24,454 nucleotides of DNA from an uncultured Erysipelotrichaceae bacterium (lineage in GTDB: Bacteria; Bacillota_I; Bacilli_A; Erysipelotrichales; Erysipelotrichaceae). Location: contig CACZTC010000083.1 of assembly GCA_902784015.1 (NCBI GenBank), positions 1-24,454 of the forward strand, given 5' to 3'. The notes under the pieces were generated by a model that was not told the origin of the DNA, ran no database searches, and worked only from the letters and a program-made list of their open reading frames with translations. Shown piece by piece: positions 15,531-22,881 of this stretch (the stretch's first letter is position 1; the number at the start of each line of letters is the position of its first letter). The position numbers and the translations under genes are program-made.

Positions 15531-16697
15531 TGTAACAGTTGTATCAGAAGAAATAGAAGTTACAGGTGTAACATATGTTAAAATTACAATACCTGTTTTA
15601 CCTGAAGGGAATGTATAGCTGCCATTAGTTAAAGTGATAGTTTCATTATTATATCCACCACCATTATTTGGTGACATTGTAATAGAGTCATCTAATACAA
15701 AGCCTTCTAAACTTTCACCGTCTCTACCAACCTTTATAGTCCAAGTGATAACATTATTTGCATCTTTGCTTACGGATTTGGATATGGCTGGAGATTGCAT
15801 GGTAACTCCAGCAGAAGATGTTCTGGTAGGCCCATTGTCGGTTGTAACGGTGACTGTGTTTTCTATTCTCTTTTTCCCGTCTGTCACAGCACTGCTATCT
15901 AAAGCAGTAAAAGGTATTTCATAATTTAAATAATATGCTTGCATTTCTCCTAATGCAGGTAAATCTAAAGAGAAGCCTTTCCCATCAGTCGAAGGAGTAG
16001 CTGAATAAGATACGCTATTATATGGTCCAGTAATATTCCACTCTCCGCCACCCGAATAACCACAGCGCCATCCGGACAGGGTTACAGGATTTGTCATATT
16101 GATATTTACTCCTGTAGGAGTCGCAACATCATCAACATGAATCGCATTAGTTCCTCCATAGGAAACTATAAATAATGTAAACTTTGCCACACCACTTCCA
16201 TCATCATTTAATGTATATGAAGGAGAACTTTGTTGTTGCTTACGAATAGTCATATCAACAGCCGTTTTTTGTGGTTCAACTGTAATACTATAATTATTAC
16301 TAAATTGAATAGTATCATTACCGCTACTTTGATTATTTTAAGCCATACCTTCTACAGATATAGTTCCATCAAAACCATTTGTATAATCAAAGCTAGAATC
16401 AAGTGTCATTTCGATAACATAGCCATTTGTAGCATCTCCTGTAATGACATAGGTTCCTAAAATATTATTCGCATCAGCTCCATCTACAATATTGAATGTT
16501 GTAGTAGTATCTAAATTTGTAACGCCAGGTGGAACATTATAATACGTTTTCCCATCTGTAACAGATCCGGGATTAATATGATAAGCCATGTCCACTTTAA
16601 TGGTGTCTCCATCACCAACAGTAGTTGCTGGTTCCCATGAATCAGTACCATTATTTATTACTTTTTTAGATACTAAAAAGCGAGCGCCACTTGGTGC
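15531..16697 (-). pseudogene. Headless adhesin/pilin-like surface protein fragment with an in-frame TAA, fused to the kinase remnant
   Basis: About 389 codons of Thr/Ser/Asn/Gly-rich extracellular beta-sandwich sequence open at APSGARFLVSKK right after an in-frame TGA (16700-16698), with no signal peptide and no convincing start. A TAA at 16340-16338 interrupts it once; both sides read in the same frame (GMA-stop-NNQSSGND). Segments such as KRIENTVTVTTDNGPT and VITWTIKVG look like the repeated domains of gut Bacillota adhesins and SpaA-type pilin-related proteins. There is no anchor: the frame switches to histidine-kinase sequence at about 15530. By eye it is richer in G+C than its neighbours, which suggests a different origin. 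Possible short products from GTG 16595 or ATG 16253 would stay in the cytoplasm. Confidence 0.75.
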
Positions 16698-16701
16698 TCA
16701 C
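16675..16701 (-). terminator. Possible terminator downstream of the Fur-family gene
   Basis: On the minus strand GTGAGCACC and GGCGCTCGC form a 9-bp stem with one mismatch and one G-T pair around AAGT, followed by TTTTT. It lies 47 bases past the stop at 16748. It overlaps the open end of the adhesin fragment, whose APSGAR codons form the stem, so it may be coincidental. Confidence 0.4.
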
Positions 16702-16747
16702 TTTATAAAGGAGAGTATTCAAAACTTCAAAAAAGAGTTTTAGATTT

Positions 16748-17128
16748 TTATTTTTTCATACATTTTTCGCAAATTCCCTCAAAGGTAGCCGAATGCGATA
16801 AAATTTTTGCTTTAGTATCTTTAGTAGCTTTAGCATCTAATCCTTTATTATATGGTGCTTCAATATCTGTAATACTTCCGCAATTAATACAATGAAGATG
16901 ATCATGAGGTGATGGATTTCCATCATAATAATTGAAACCATCATTTACATATCTTTGAATTATACCTTCTTCACATAAAAGATTAAGATTACGATAAACA
17001 GTCGCAAGACCGATACTTAAGCCTTTTGCGTCTAGTTCAGCCTTAACTTCTTCAGCGCTTTTATGTATGCCAATTTTACCAATAATCTCAAAAACAGCCT
17101 TTTTTTGTTCAGTATTTCTTCTTATCAT
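16748..17128 (-). CDS. Fur-family metalloregulator (PerR-like metal site)
   Basis: This 126-aa protein has the Fur layout: an N-terminal winged helix (recognition segment LATVYRNLNLL, about 41-51) and a C-terminal dimer/metal domain. The structural zinc pairs are CINCG and CEKC near the C-terminus. The regulatory site shows HDHLHC, Asp in YYDG and Asp in SITDIEAP, plus His in GIHKSAEE. Asp rather than Glu at the two carboxylate positions is the PerR pattern, so peroxide sensing is possible; iron control cannot be excluded from sequence alone. AAGGA lies about eight bases before the ATG. Its own promoter carries a 15-bp palindrome at the transcription start, which suggests autoregulation. Confidence 0.93.
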   Translation of the reverse strand: MIRRNTEQKKAVFEIIGKIGIHKSAEEVKAELDAKGLSIGLATVYRNLNLLCEEGIIQRYVNDGFNYYDGNPSPHDHLHCINCGSITDIEAPYNKGLDAKATKDTKAKILSHSATFEGICEKCMKK

Positions 17129-17141
17129 GCATTTTCCTTAT

Positions 17142-17156
17142 TGAGAATTATTCTCA
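17142..17156. promoter_or_regulatory. Fur/PerR-type operator (7-1-7 palindrome)
   Basis: TGAGAATTATTCTCA is a perfect 7-1-7 inverted repeat, the geometry of Fur, PerR and Zur boxes in Bacillota. It differs in sequence from the B. subtilis consensus of each. It covers the expected transcription start of the regulator gene and abuts the -10 hexamer. Confidence 0.75.
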
Positions 17157-17183
17157 TTATAGTATGATTTTCTTTGTTGTCAA
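17156..17183 (-). promoter_or_regulatory. Consensus sigma-A promoter of the Fur-family gene
   Basis: TTGACA (17183-17178) and TATAAT (17161-17156) are both perfect hexamers, separated by 16 bases. The start of transcription, near 17149, lies inside the palindromic operator. The -35 overlaps that of the divergent promoter. Confidence 0.8.
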
Positions 17184-17203
17184 TAAATAATTACTGTTAT
17201 AAT
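17174..17203 (+). promoter_or_regulatory. Divergent promoter for the small peptide and lipoprotein genes
   Basis: TTGTTG (17174-17179) and TATAAT (17198-17203) are 18 bases apart, and TGT before the -10 makes it an extended -10. Transcription would begin near 17210, about 38 bases ahead of the small ORF. It shares -35 bases with the regulator's promoter. Confidence 0.65.
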
Positions 17204-17247
17204 TAAATCAACAAAATATATACACTTTATATGTTTTGGGGGGAAGT

Positions 17248-17328
17248 ATGAATAATATTTTTATCTTATATATATTAATAATTGTTTTATTTATGACTTC
17301 TGCTATAACAAGTTATACAAAGATATAA
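17248..17328 (+). CDS. Small membrane peptide, 26 aa, unknown function
   Basis: An ATG with a very strong GGGGGGAAG ribosome binding site (17238-17246) opens a 26-codon frame ending in TAA. The peptide is almost entirely hydrophobic (Ile, Leu, Phe, Val, Tyr) with a short polar, Lys-containing C-terminus, so it would form a single membrane helix. It lies between a clear promoter and the lipoprotein gene, 13 bases before the latter's ATG. Being short it could instead be a leader peptide that controls the lipoprotein gene, but no terminator hairpin follows, which favours a real small protein. I do not recognise it. Confidence 0.6.
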   Translation: MNNIFILYILIIVLFMTSAITSYTKI

Positions 17329-17341
17329 AAAGGAGAAAAAC

Positions 17342-17722
17342 ATGAAACGTTTATTAGTCTTATTAATTACTATTCAATTATTAGTTTTATCTGGTTGCTC
17401 AAGTTCATCCTCTAAAAAAGATGATGCTGATACTGAATTCCTTTTAGGATCATGGTTTGCTAAAGAAGCATCTTATGCTGGAACACAATTAGATCCAGAA
17501 GAATTATTTGATGGAACCTTCCATTTATATTTTGATGATAATGGCGAATGTACTATGGCTATCGATCAAAATAGAGCGATAGTCAAATGGGAATATACTG
17601 GAGATGGCGTTACTTTAACTGGGGATGATACATATAAGATTACTTTCCCAGATGATAGTAAAGAAAGATTAATTATTGTTGTAAATAATATTGATATATT
17701 AATGGAAAAATATGAAGACTAA
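17342..17722 (+). CDS. Small putative lipoprotein (lipocalin-like size)
   Basis: This 126-aa protein begins with a textbook lipoprotein signal: MKR, a Leu/Ile-rich helix and lipobox LSGC with Cys19, followed by a Ser linker. The mature ~105 residues contain LLGSWFAKEA and alternating beta-strand-like segments (GTFHLYFDDNGECTM, IVKWEYTGDGVTLTGD) that resemble the small lipocalin-like/DUF lipoproteins common in gut Bacillota, where G-x-W opens a beta barrel. The ligand is unknown. AAAGGAG lies six bases before the ATG. It is probably co-transcribed with the small peptide and may share control by the adjacent Fur-family regulator. Confidence 0.85.
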   Translation: MKRLLVLLITIQLLVLSGCSSSSSKKDDADTEFLLGSWFAKEASYAGTQLDPEELFDGTFHLYFDDNGECTMAIDQNRAIVKWEYTGDGVTLTGDDTYKITFPDDSKERLIIVVNNIDILMEKYED

Positions 17723-17745
17723 AAAAGGAAGATTATTCTTCCTTT
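17721..17745. terminator. Bidirectional terminator between convergent genes
   Basis: A 9-bp perfect stem AAAGGAAGA/TCTTCCTTT (17724-17745) with loop TTAT begins right after the lipoprotein stop and includes the stop of the peptidase gene in its loop. The T-tract is better on the minus strand, serving the peptidase gene. Confidence 0.75.
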
Positions 17746-20594
17746 ATATCTATATAATCTTCCATATCTTTTAATATTTCTTCGCTTCCAAAGACACTAA
17801 TATAATTATTACTTAACCACTCTTTCATATATTCATAATATTCTTTTATATCTTTAGTTGTGGCATTAATAATAGCTTGCCTATTATTTCTTCTTTCTTC
17901 TAAAGTAATATTTCTAAAATATAAAGTATCAGATATTAATATTTTATTTTTTGTTGTAGATAAAGGCTCAGCACTAGCTAATGCCCCTATTATCATTGGG
18001 GTTAAATCCATTTCTTCATCTACTTCATCAAAATATTTATATAGATTTTTAATCGCATTAATAGAATTGATTGGATTAGGGTCACGATAAGAATAAGCTA
18101 TTAATGCACCATTATTTCTTAAATTAACACCAGCTCCATATGCACCATTTTTAACTCTTACTTCATTCCATAAATATTCATAATTCAATATGTGTTGAAT
18201 TAATAGATATAATGGATCTTTGTTGCTTTCTATTTTAGCTCCATAGCCTACATAAGACACTCCACCAGGGATACTATACTTTTCCTTCTTTTCTTTTAAT
18301 AATGGATATCTTACTTTAGCCTTATTAGCTTCAATTGTAGCTAGAGATCCTATTAACTTTTCAATCACTTCATTATTTTCATAATTAGTTGAGATAGTTA
18401 GTCTATCTTTAGAAAAGATTACTTCTTTATATAATTCACATTCACTAATAAAATTATCAATCATATCTTCATAATTCTTTTCGAATCTAAAACTATGTTT
18501 GATACTTTCATAGCCAGAAGTATATTCTTTAAATGAACCAGCGCTAGTCATATGTGCTGCTACTCTTAAGTTTGCAAACATATGGCCAGAAGTAATAATA
18601 CTTTGTCTTGCATATTCATTATCTTGTTTTAGAAGTGGTAATATTTTTTCCTTAGTAAATTTTGTATTCTTTATTATTTCTAAAAATAGTTCAATTACCT
18701 TATCTACATTTTCATTTAAAAATGATGTCTGGATATTCAGTACTGGATAACAAGTCTCGCTTTCCTCTGCTTCCATATATGCTTCTAAATTGATTTTAAT
18801 ATTACCTATATATGTATTAATCTCTCTTTGTAATTCTTCTACTGAATATTTATCTGTATCTAATCTAGTTAATAAAGAATAAAAGAAGCCTAAATCTGGT
18901 AAATATTCTTTGGTGATACCAGCTAAATTAAAATACATATTTAAATAGCTTATTCCCGAATTATCATTTTTATAATGCAATACATCTACTGCTTTTATTC
19001 TTTCCTTTTCATATGGGAAATCTTCTGGCTCTTTATTAATGTCCTCGATTGTTAATTTAGGTAATGTCTTTAATGCTTCTTCACTATTGCCTTCTTCTTG
19101 ATAAGACTTTAATTCTTCATTCATCTTTCTAATATCATCAAGATTATCTATTTCTTCTCTTTTCTTTTTTAATTTATCTTTTTCTTTCTCAACTCTTTCT
19201 AAAGATAAATCATGAGAAGGCTTCGCAATAATAGTGCATAATTTATCGCTAAAAATAAAACTTTCTAAAAGCTCTTCAAAATAAGATGTATTCATCTTTT
19301 CTTTTAATTCTTTAATATATTTTGAATAGTAAAGATTGTTAGCGGGATCACCGTTATGTAGCCAAGATTTGATAATGCTTTGAGAATGCGTTAATCCTGC
19401 TAATTCTTTCTTTTCTTTAATTTTGAATTCTAATCTATTTAATGAAGCTAATAATTTCTTTTTATCAAAACCTTCATTCATTATTTCTTTAGTTGCTTCT
19501 TTTATAATAGTTAATGCTTCTTCAAGTTTATCTTCTTCTGTATTTCTTAATACTAAAACTGCCCAAGGTTGCATAGGATTATCAATTAAATCGAATTCAA
19601 CATCTTCAGCCAAACCTTTATCTATAATAGCTTTTGAGAATTTTGATTCATTATTAGAGACTAAATATTCGCATATTAAATGCCAAGCCATATTTTGTAC
19701 AACATCATCATATTTAGAAACAATTTTAGCTAAAGTAATAACAGTTCTATTTTCAAGAGGATTATCTTTACTTAATTCATAATCATATTTAATTACTTTG
19801 GCATCTACTTCTTCTTGGAATTCTATATCAAAATCTTTTTTTTCTTTTTCATATTTAGATAAATATTCTTCATCTATAAAAGCTAATATTTCTTCTATAT
19901 TATTAATAGCCCCGTCCAATATAATTCTTGCATTACTTGGATGATAGAACTTTTTATGAGTATTTATAAATTCTTCATAAGTTAAATCGGTAATATTTTC
20001 AGGATTACCTCCTGAATCATATTGGTAACAATTATTAGGGAATAATGTGCTATTGATATTATTTATTAAAGTATCATCTATAGAAGAATAAGCACCTTTC
20101 ATCTCATTGAAAACTACACCATTATAGATAAGATTACCTTCTTCATCTATTTCATAATGCCAACCTTCTTGATAGAAAATATTTGGATTTTCATATATTA
20201 AAGGATTAAATACAGCATCTAAATAAACAGCCATTAGATTCATAAAATCTTTATCATTTCTTGAAGAAACTGGATAGGTTGTATAATCTGGAGCAGTCAT
20301 CGCATTTAAAAATGTCTGCATACTACTTTTCAATAATTCCACAAAAGGTTCTTTAACTGGATATTTCTTAGATCCATTTAATACGCAATGTTCAAGGATA
20401 TGAAAGACGCCTGTATTATTTGAAGGTAAAGTCTTAAAAGTAATAGAGAAAGTTTTATTGTTATCATCATTTTTCACAAAACAAAGACCTGCGCCAGTTT
20501 TAATATGTTCTAATTCATATAATATAGAATCAATGTCTTTTAATTCTGTTTCTTTTAATACTTTAAATCCATTTATTATTTGTCCGACATCCAT
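17733..20594 (-). CDS. M16C zinc metallopeptidase (presequence-protease/PreP-like)
   Basis: This 953-aa protein is a full-length M16C peptidase, a family of two fused M16 halves that form a clam-shell chamber and degrade peptides up to about 65 residues. The inverted zinc motif HxxEH is present as His65-Glu68-His69 within VFHILEHC, and the distal zinc Glu is expected in the NGVVFNEMKGAYSS segment (about 157-170). A charged coiled stretch (about 460-500) fits the M16C-associated linker. The C-terminal half has the substrate-binding RVKNGAYGAG segment (about 835). No signal peptide is seen, so it is probably cytoplasmic and recycles peptides. AGGAG lies seven bases before the ATG. The gene stands alone between two terminators. 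Confidence 0.94.
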   Translation of the reverse strand: MDVGQIINGFKVLKETELKDIDSILYELEHIKTGAGLCFVKNDDNNKTFSITFKTLPSNNTGVFHILEHCVLNGSKKYPVKEPFVELLKSSMQTFLNAMTAPDYTTYPVSSRNDKDFMNLMAVYLDAVFNPLIYENPNIFYQEGWHYEIDEEGNLIYNGVVFNEMKGAYSSIDDTLINNINSTLFPNNCYQYDSGGNPENITDLTYEEFINTHKKFYHPSNARIILDGAINNIEEILAFIDEEYLSKYEKEKKDFDIEFQEEVDAKVIKYDYELSKDNPLENRTVITLAKIVSKYDDVVQNMAWHLICEYLVSNNESKFSKAIIDKGLAEDVEFDLIDNPMQPWAVLVLRNTEEDKLEEALTIIKEATKEIMNEGFDKKKLLASLNRLEFKIKEKKELAGLTHSQSIIKSWLHNGDPANNLYYSKYIKELKEKMNTSYFEELLESFIFSDKLCTIIAKPSHDLSLERVEKEKDKLKKKREEIDNLDDIRKMNEELKSYQEEGNSEEALKTLPKLTIEDINKEPEDFPYEKERIKAVDVLHYKNDNSGISYLNMYFNLAGITKEYLPDLGFFYSLLTRLDTDKYSVEELQREINTYIGNIKINLEAYMEAEESETCYPVLNIQTSFLNENVDKVIELFLEIIKNTKFTKEKILPLLKQDNEYARQSIITSGHMFANLRVAAHMTSAGSFKEYTSGYESIKHSFRFEKNYEDMIDNFISECELYKEVIFSKDRLTISTNYENNEVIEKLIGSLATIEANKAKVRYPLLKEKKEKYSIPGGVSYVGYGAKIESNKDPLYLLIQHILNYEYLWNEVRVKNGAYGAGVNLRNNGALIAYSYRDPNPINSINAIKNLYKYFDEVDEEMDLTPMIIGALASAEPLSTTKNKILISDTLYFRNITLEERRNNRQAIINATTKDIKEYYEYMKEWLSNNYISVFGSEEILKDMEDYIDIKEE

Positions 20595-20624
20595 AACTAT
20601 TCTCCTATTCTAAATATATTAACA

Positions 20625-20654
20625 GTATAAAAATGTAATTGTTTCCAATTACAT
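20625..20654 (-). terminator. Terminator of the HD-GYP-like gene
   Basis: ATGTAATTG/CAATTACAT form a 9-bp perfect stem (20633-20654) with a 4-base loop ten bases past the stop, followed by TTTTATA on the minus strand. Confidence 0.7.
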
Positions 20655-20663
20655 CATTATATT

Positions 20664-22550
20664 TTATTGATTAGCCAATAAAGAATATGCTCTTTTATAA
20701 TTAGTATTTCTTCCCTTAGTTATAATCTCATTAATCGCATTAACTACACCTTCATCATCAAATAAATCAACTACATATGGTGCATATGTTGTACCACTAG
20801 CTGCTCTTATTTCCTCGATGAATTCTTGTAATGTCTTACCTTTTTTAAAACATCTTCCAACAACATCAGTTGCAGCATCTAGACAGTCTGCTACTGTTGC
20901 GATATCTATAATTACTTTATCTTTTTGTAAGGTATTATTTTCAATTGGGTATCCCTTTTCACAGTTATAGTAAGTATGATGATATTTAGCAACATTCGCA
21001 TATGGCTTAGTAGAATGTTCTTCTAAGACATAAGCACCAGCCACGGGATGAGTTTTTATTACTTCAAATTCATTATCAGTTAAGTTTCTACCATAAGTAA
21101 TAATAGTTTCCATGATCATTAATTTACCTACATCATGAATTAGTGCTGATTTATTCATATATTCTAAGATATTTGAGAAATTCCTATAGACAGTTGTCAC
21201 ATCATCGCAACCTAAAAAATCCATAAACCTTTCTGGTTCCTTCTCTAATAATTCTTTAGTTAGATATTCACTTATCTGAGCAACACCTAATGAGTGAATA
21301 TATGTAGTAGGTTGTAAAGCTGTCATTATTTTTAAACAGAATTCATCAAAAGTATCTGCTCCATCAAATTCAATATATGAATGTAATATATCGGTTAAGA
21401 ATGTTAATAAGAAAGATAAGCTTCCATATTTAGGCGTGCGATGTATATAAATAATTAGATTCTGATAAAACTTCTTTAAATTTTCTTTATCTTCTTCACT
21501 TAAATTATCTTTATCTAATACGATTAAATAATCATTCAAACCTACCACAAAAGTTATATTGTCATGAATACCATATTTAGATAAATCCATATTCTCTAAT
21601 TGTTTAATTAATAATTTCTTATAATCTTCTAGCGGTGCTCTTTCAGTAAGATATGCTGCTCTAGCTACATATCTATCTATTTGATCGCTAGTTGCATAAG
21701 CGCCATAAATATCAGTATCACTTTCATATAATTCTTTAAGTTCTACTGTATAGTTATATATTTCTTCTATTAATTCTTTTGATAAATGTCTTTGGTTACA
21801 AGCATCTAAAAAATCCGCAATATATTGTAAAGTTCTAAATTTATGATTATTCCAATTATAGTTAGGACATTCATTTAAATAGAATTCATCTTCACATAAG
21901 CTTAGCGCTTTCTTCATTAATGCTAAATCATTCTTATTAATTTCATCAGAAGAGTCATCACTTCTATCAAATAAAGCACTGATATATCTACTATTTACTA
22001 AAACAAGATGCTTAGAAGATTCATTTGGTAATTTCGCAAATTCTTCTTTAGGTAGAAATTCAAGAAGTCTATAAGCAGCTTTAAAACCTTCATCACGATA
22101 TCTATAACATAACTTACATTCAGGTAATAATCTTTGTGTTGCATGCATTTTCGCAAAACATATCTCAACAGCTAAATCTAATGATTCTATTAGAAAAGAT
22201 ATATCATCTTTTTTATCTGCATCTTCTAATAATCTATTCACAAGTATATATTTCAGTGATAGATCTCTACCTGTCATTTGGCGTGCATCAAAAAAGATAT
22301 TTGAATATTCTTTTAATAATTCTATTTCCTCATCAGTTAAAAGATCATCTTTATTAATTAGAGGATAAAAAGTGGTATTTAAAATCTCTTTAGAAGACTC
22401 CGATAATTTTCCTATTTCTTCAAAATTATCTTGAAGAAGTTTTTGATATTCTTTCTCTCCTTCAATATCCTCAATAATTGGAGCAGATAGTTCTCTTATC
22501 TTCTTTACAATATCTCCATATTCTTTTGCGGCAGTTGTTGTATAATCCAT
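20664..22550 (-). CDS. HD-GYP-like phosphohydrolase with a large helical N-terminal region
   Basis: This 628-aa protein has about 400 N-terminal residues of predicted all-helical, TPR-like character without membrane segments, then an HD domain. The HD pair is His472-Asp473 in HDVGK, preceded by a His in YIHSLGVAQ (about 433) and followed by KTHPVAGAYVLEE. The GYP block is degenerate: HHTYYNCEKGYP (524-535), against the usual HHExxDGxGYP, with Thr for Glu and one extra residue. This places it near HD-GYP proteins, which cleave cyclic di-nucleotides, but substrate and activity are uncertain. No GGDEF or PilZ gene is in view. A weak RBS precedes the ATG. The gene is monocistronic. Confidence 0.82.
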   Translation of the reverse strand: MDYTTTAAKEYGDIVKKIRELSAPIIEDIEGEKEYQKLLQDNFEEIGKLSESSKEILNTTFYPLINKDDLLTDEEIELLKEYSNIFFDARQMTGRDLSLKYILVNRLLEDADKKDDISFLIESLDLAVEICFAKMHATQRLLPECKLCYRYRDEGFKAAYRLLEFLPKEEFAKLPNESSKHLVLVNSRYISALFDRSDDSSDEINKNDLALMKKALSLCEDEFYLNECPNYNWNNHKFRTLQYIADFLDACNQRHLSKELIEEIYNYTVELKELYESDTDIYGAYATSDQIDRYVARAAYLTERAPLEDYKKLLIKQLENMDLSKYGIHDNITFVVGLNDYLIVLDKDNLSEEDKENLKKFYQNLIIYIHRTPKYGSLSFLLTFLTDILHSYIEFDGADTFDEFCLKIMTALQPTTYIHSLGVAQISEYLTKELLEKEPERFMDFLGCDDVTTVYRNFSNILEYMNKSALIHDVGKLMIMETIITYGRNLTDNEFEVIKTHPVAGAYVLEEHSTKPYANVAKYHHTYYNCEKGYPIENNTLQKDKVIIDIATVADCLDAATDVVGRCFKKGKTLQEFIEEIRAASGTTYAPYVVDLFDDEGVVNAINEIITKGRNTNYKRAYSLLANQ

Positions 22551-22603
22551 AATCTATTTCTACTAAATATTATTTATCATTTAACTATGATAGGCATTTA
22601 TTA

Positions 22604-22612
22604 ATTATATCA
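22604..22612 (-). promoter_or_regulatory. Extended -10 promoter of the HD-GYP-like gene
   Basis: TGATATAAT is a full extended -10; no convincing -35 lies upstream. It predicts a leader of about 48 bases. It is the only signal I can support in 22551-22663. Confidence 0.5.
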
Positions 22613-22663
22613 TTATTTATTTATGCTGTTGTTTAAAGGAATGAAACCAGTAAAAAGTAGTAA

Positions 22664-22815
22664 AAGTTTCTTGAAATGGCTGAGTTAACTAAAGGATATT
22701 CTTTTGAATTATCGCAAACGATTAATTAAAAAAGGTATTATAAATGGTGATACTTATGGTTATATCTCATTCGTACTACCTCTATTAGAAAAGTTTATTA
22801 AAGAAAATTATTAGT
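22664..22815 (+). pseudogene. Remnant of an AAA ATPase gene (C-terminal pieces, internal deletion)
   Basis: The 329-base gap between the HD-GYP-like gene and parB is not empty. On the plus strand 22664-22705 reads KFLEMAELTKGYSF, matching the lid region of small gut-bacterial AAA ATPases. A different frame (about 22707-22815) then reads NYRKRLIKKGIINGDTYGYI and continues with SFVLPLLEKFIKENY and a TAG, the usual winged-helix end of the same family. About 80-100 residues that normally separate the two parts are missing and the frames do not join, so a deletion removed the middle. The nucleotide-binding part is gone entirely. Family assignment is from memory of conserved wording. The following hairpin would terminate it. 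Confidence 0.65.
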
Positions 22816-22858
22816 TATAGTTTTATAGATATTTAATAAATAACTTTGTAAAAATTTA

Positions 22859-22881
22859 AAAGGTTCATCTGAACCTTTTTT
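22859..22881. terminator. Bidirectional terminator after parB and the ATPase remnant
   Basis: AAAGGTTC/GAACCTTT form an 8-bp stem with loop ATCT. Six or more T follow on the plus strand; on the minus strand TTTAAATTTTT follows. It begins within the parB stop codon. Confidence 0.75.

Noticed and set aside
15059..16340. TAA codons as evidence of stop-codon recoding
   Set aside because: All intact genes in the window end in normal stops and contain no internal TAA or TGA. The interruptions are confined to a locus with other damage, so mutation or error is simpler.
17142..17156. Zur box
   Set aside because: The palindrome has Fur-family geometry but lacks the TCGTAAT half-site of Zur boxes; the adjacent regulator has PerR-like ligands. 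It is kept only as a generic Fur-family operator.
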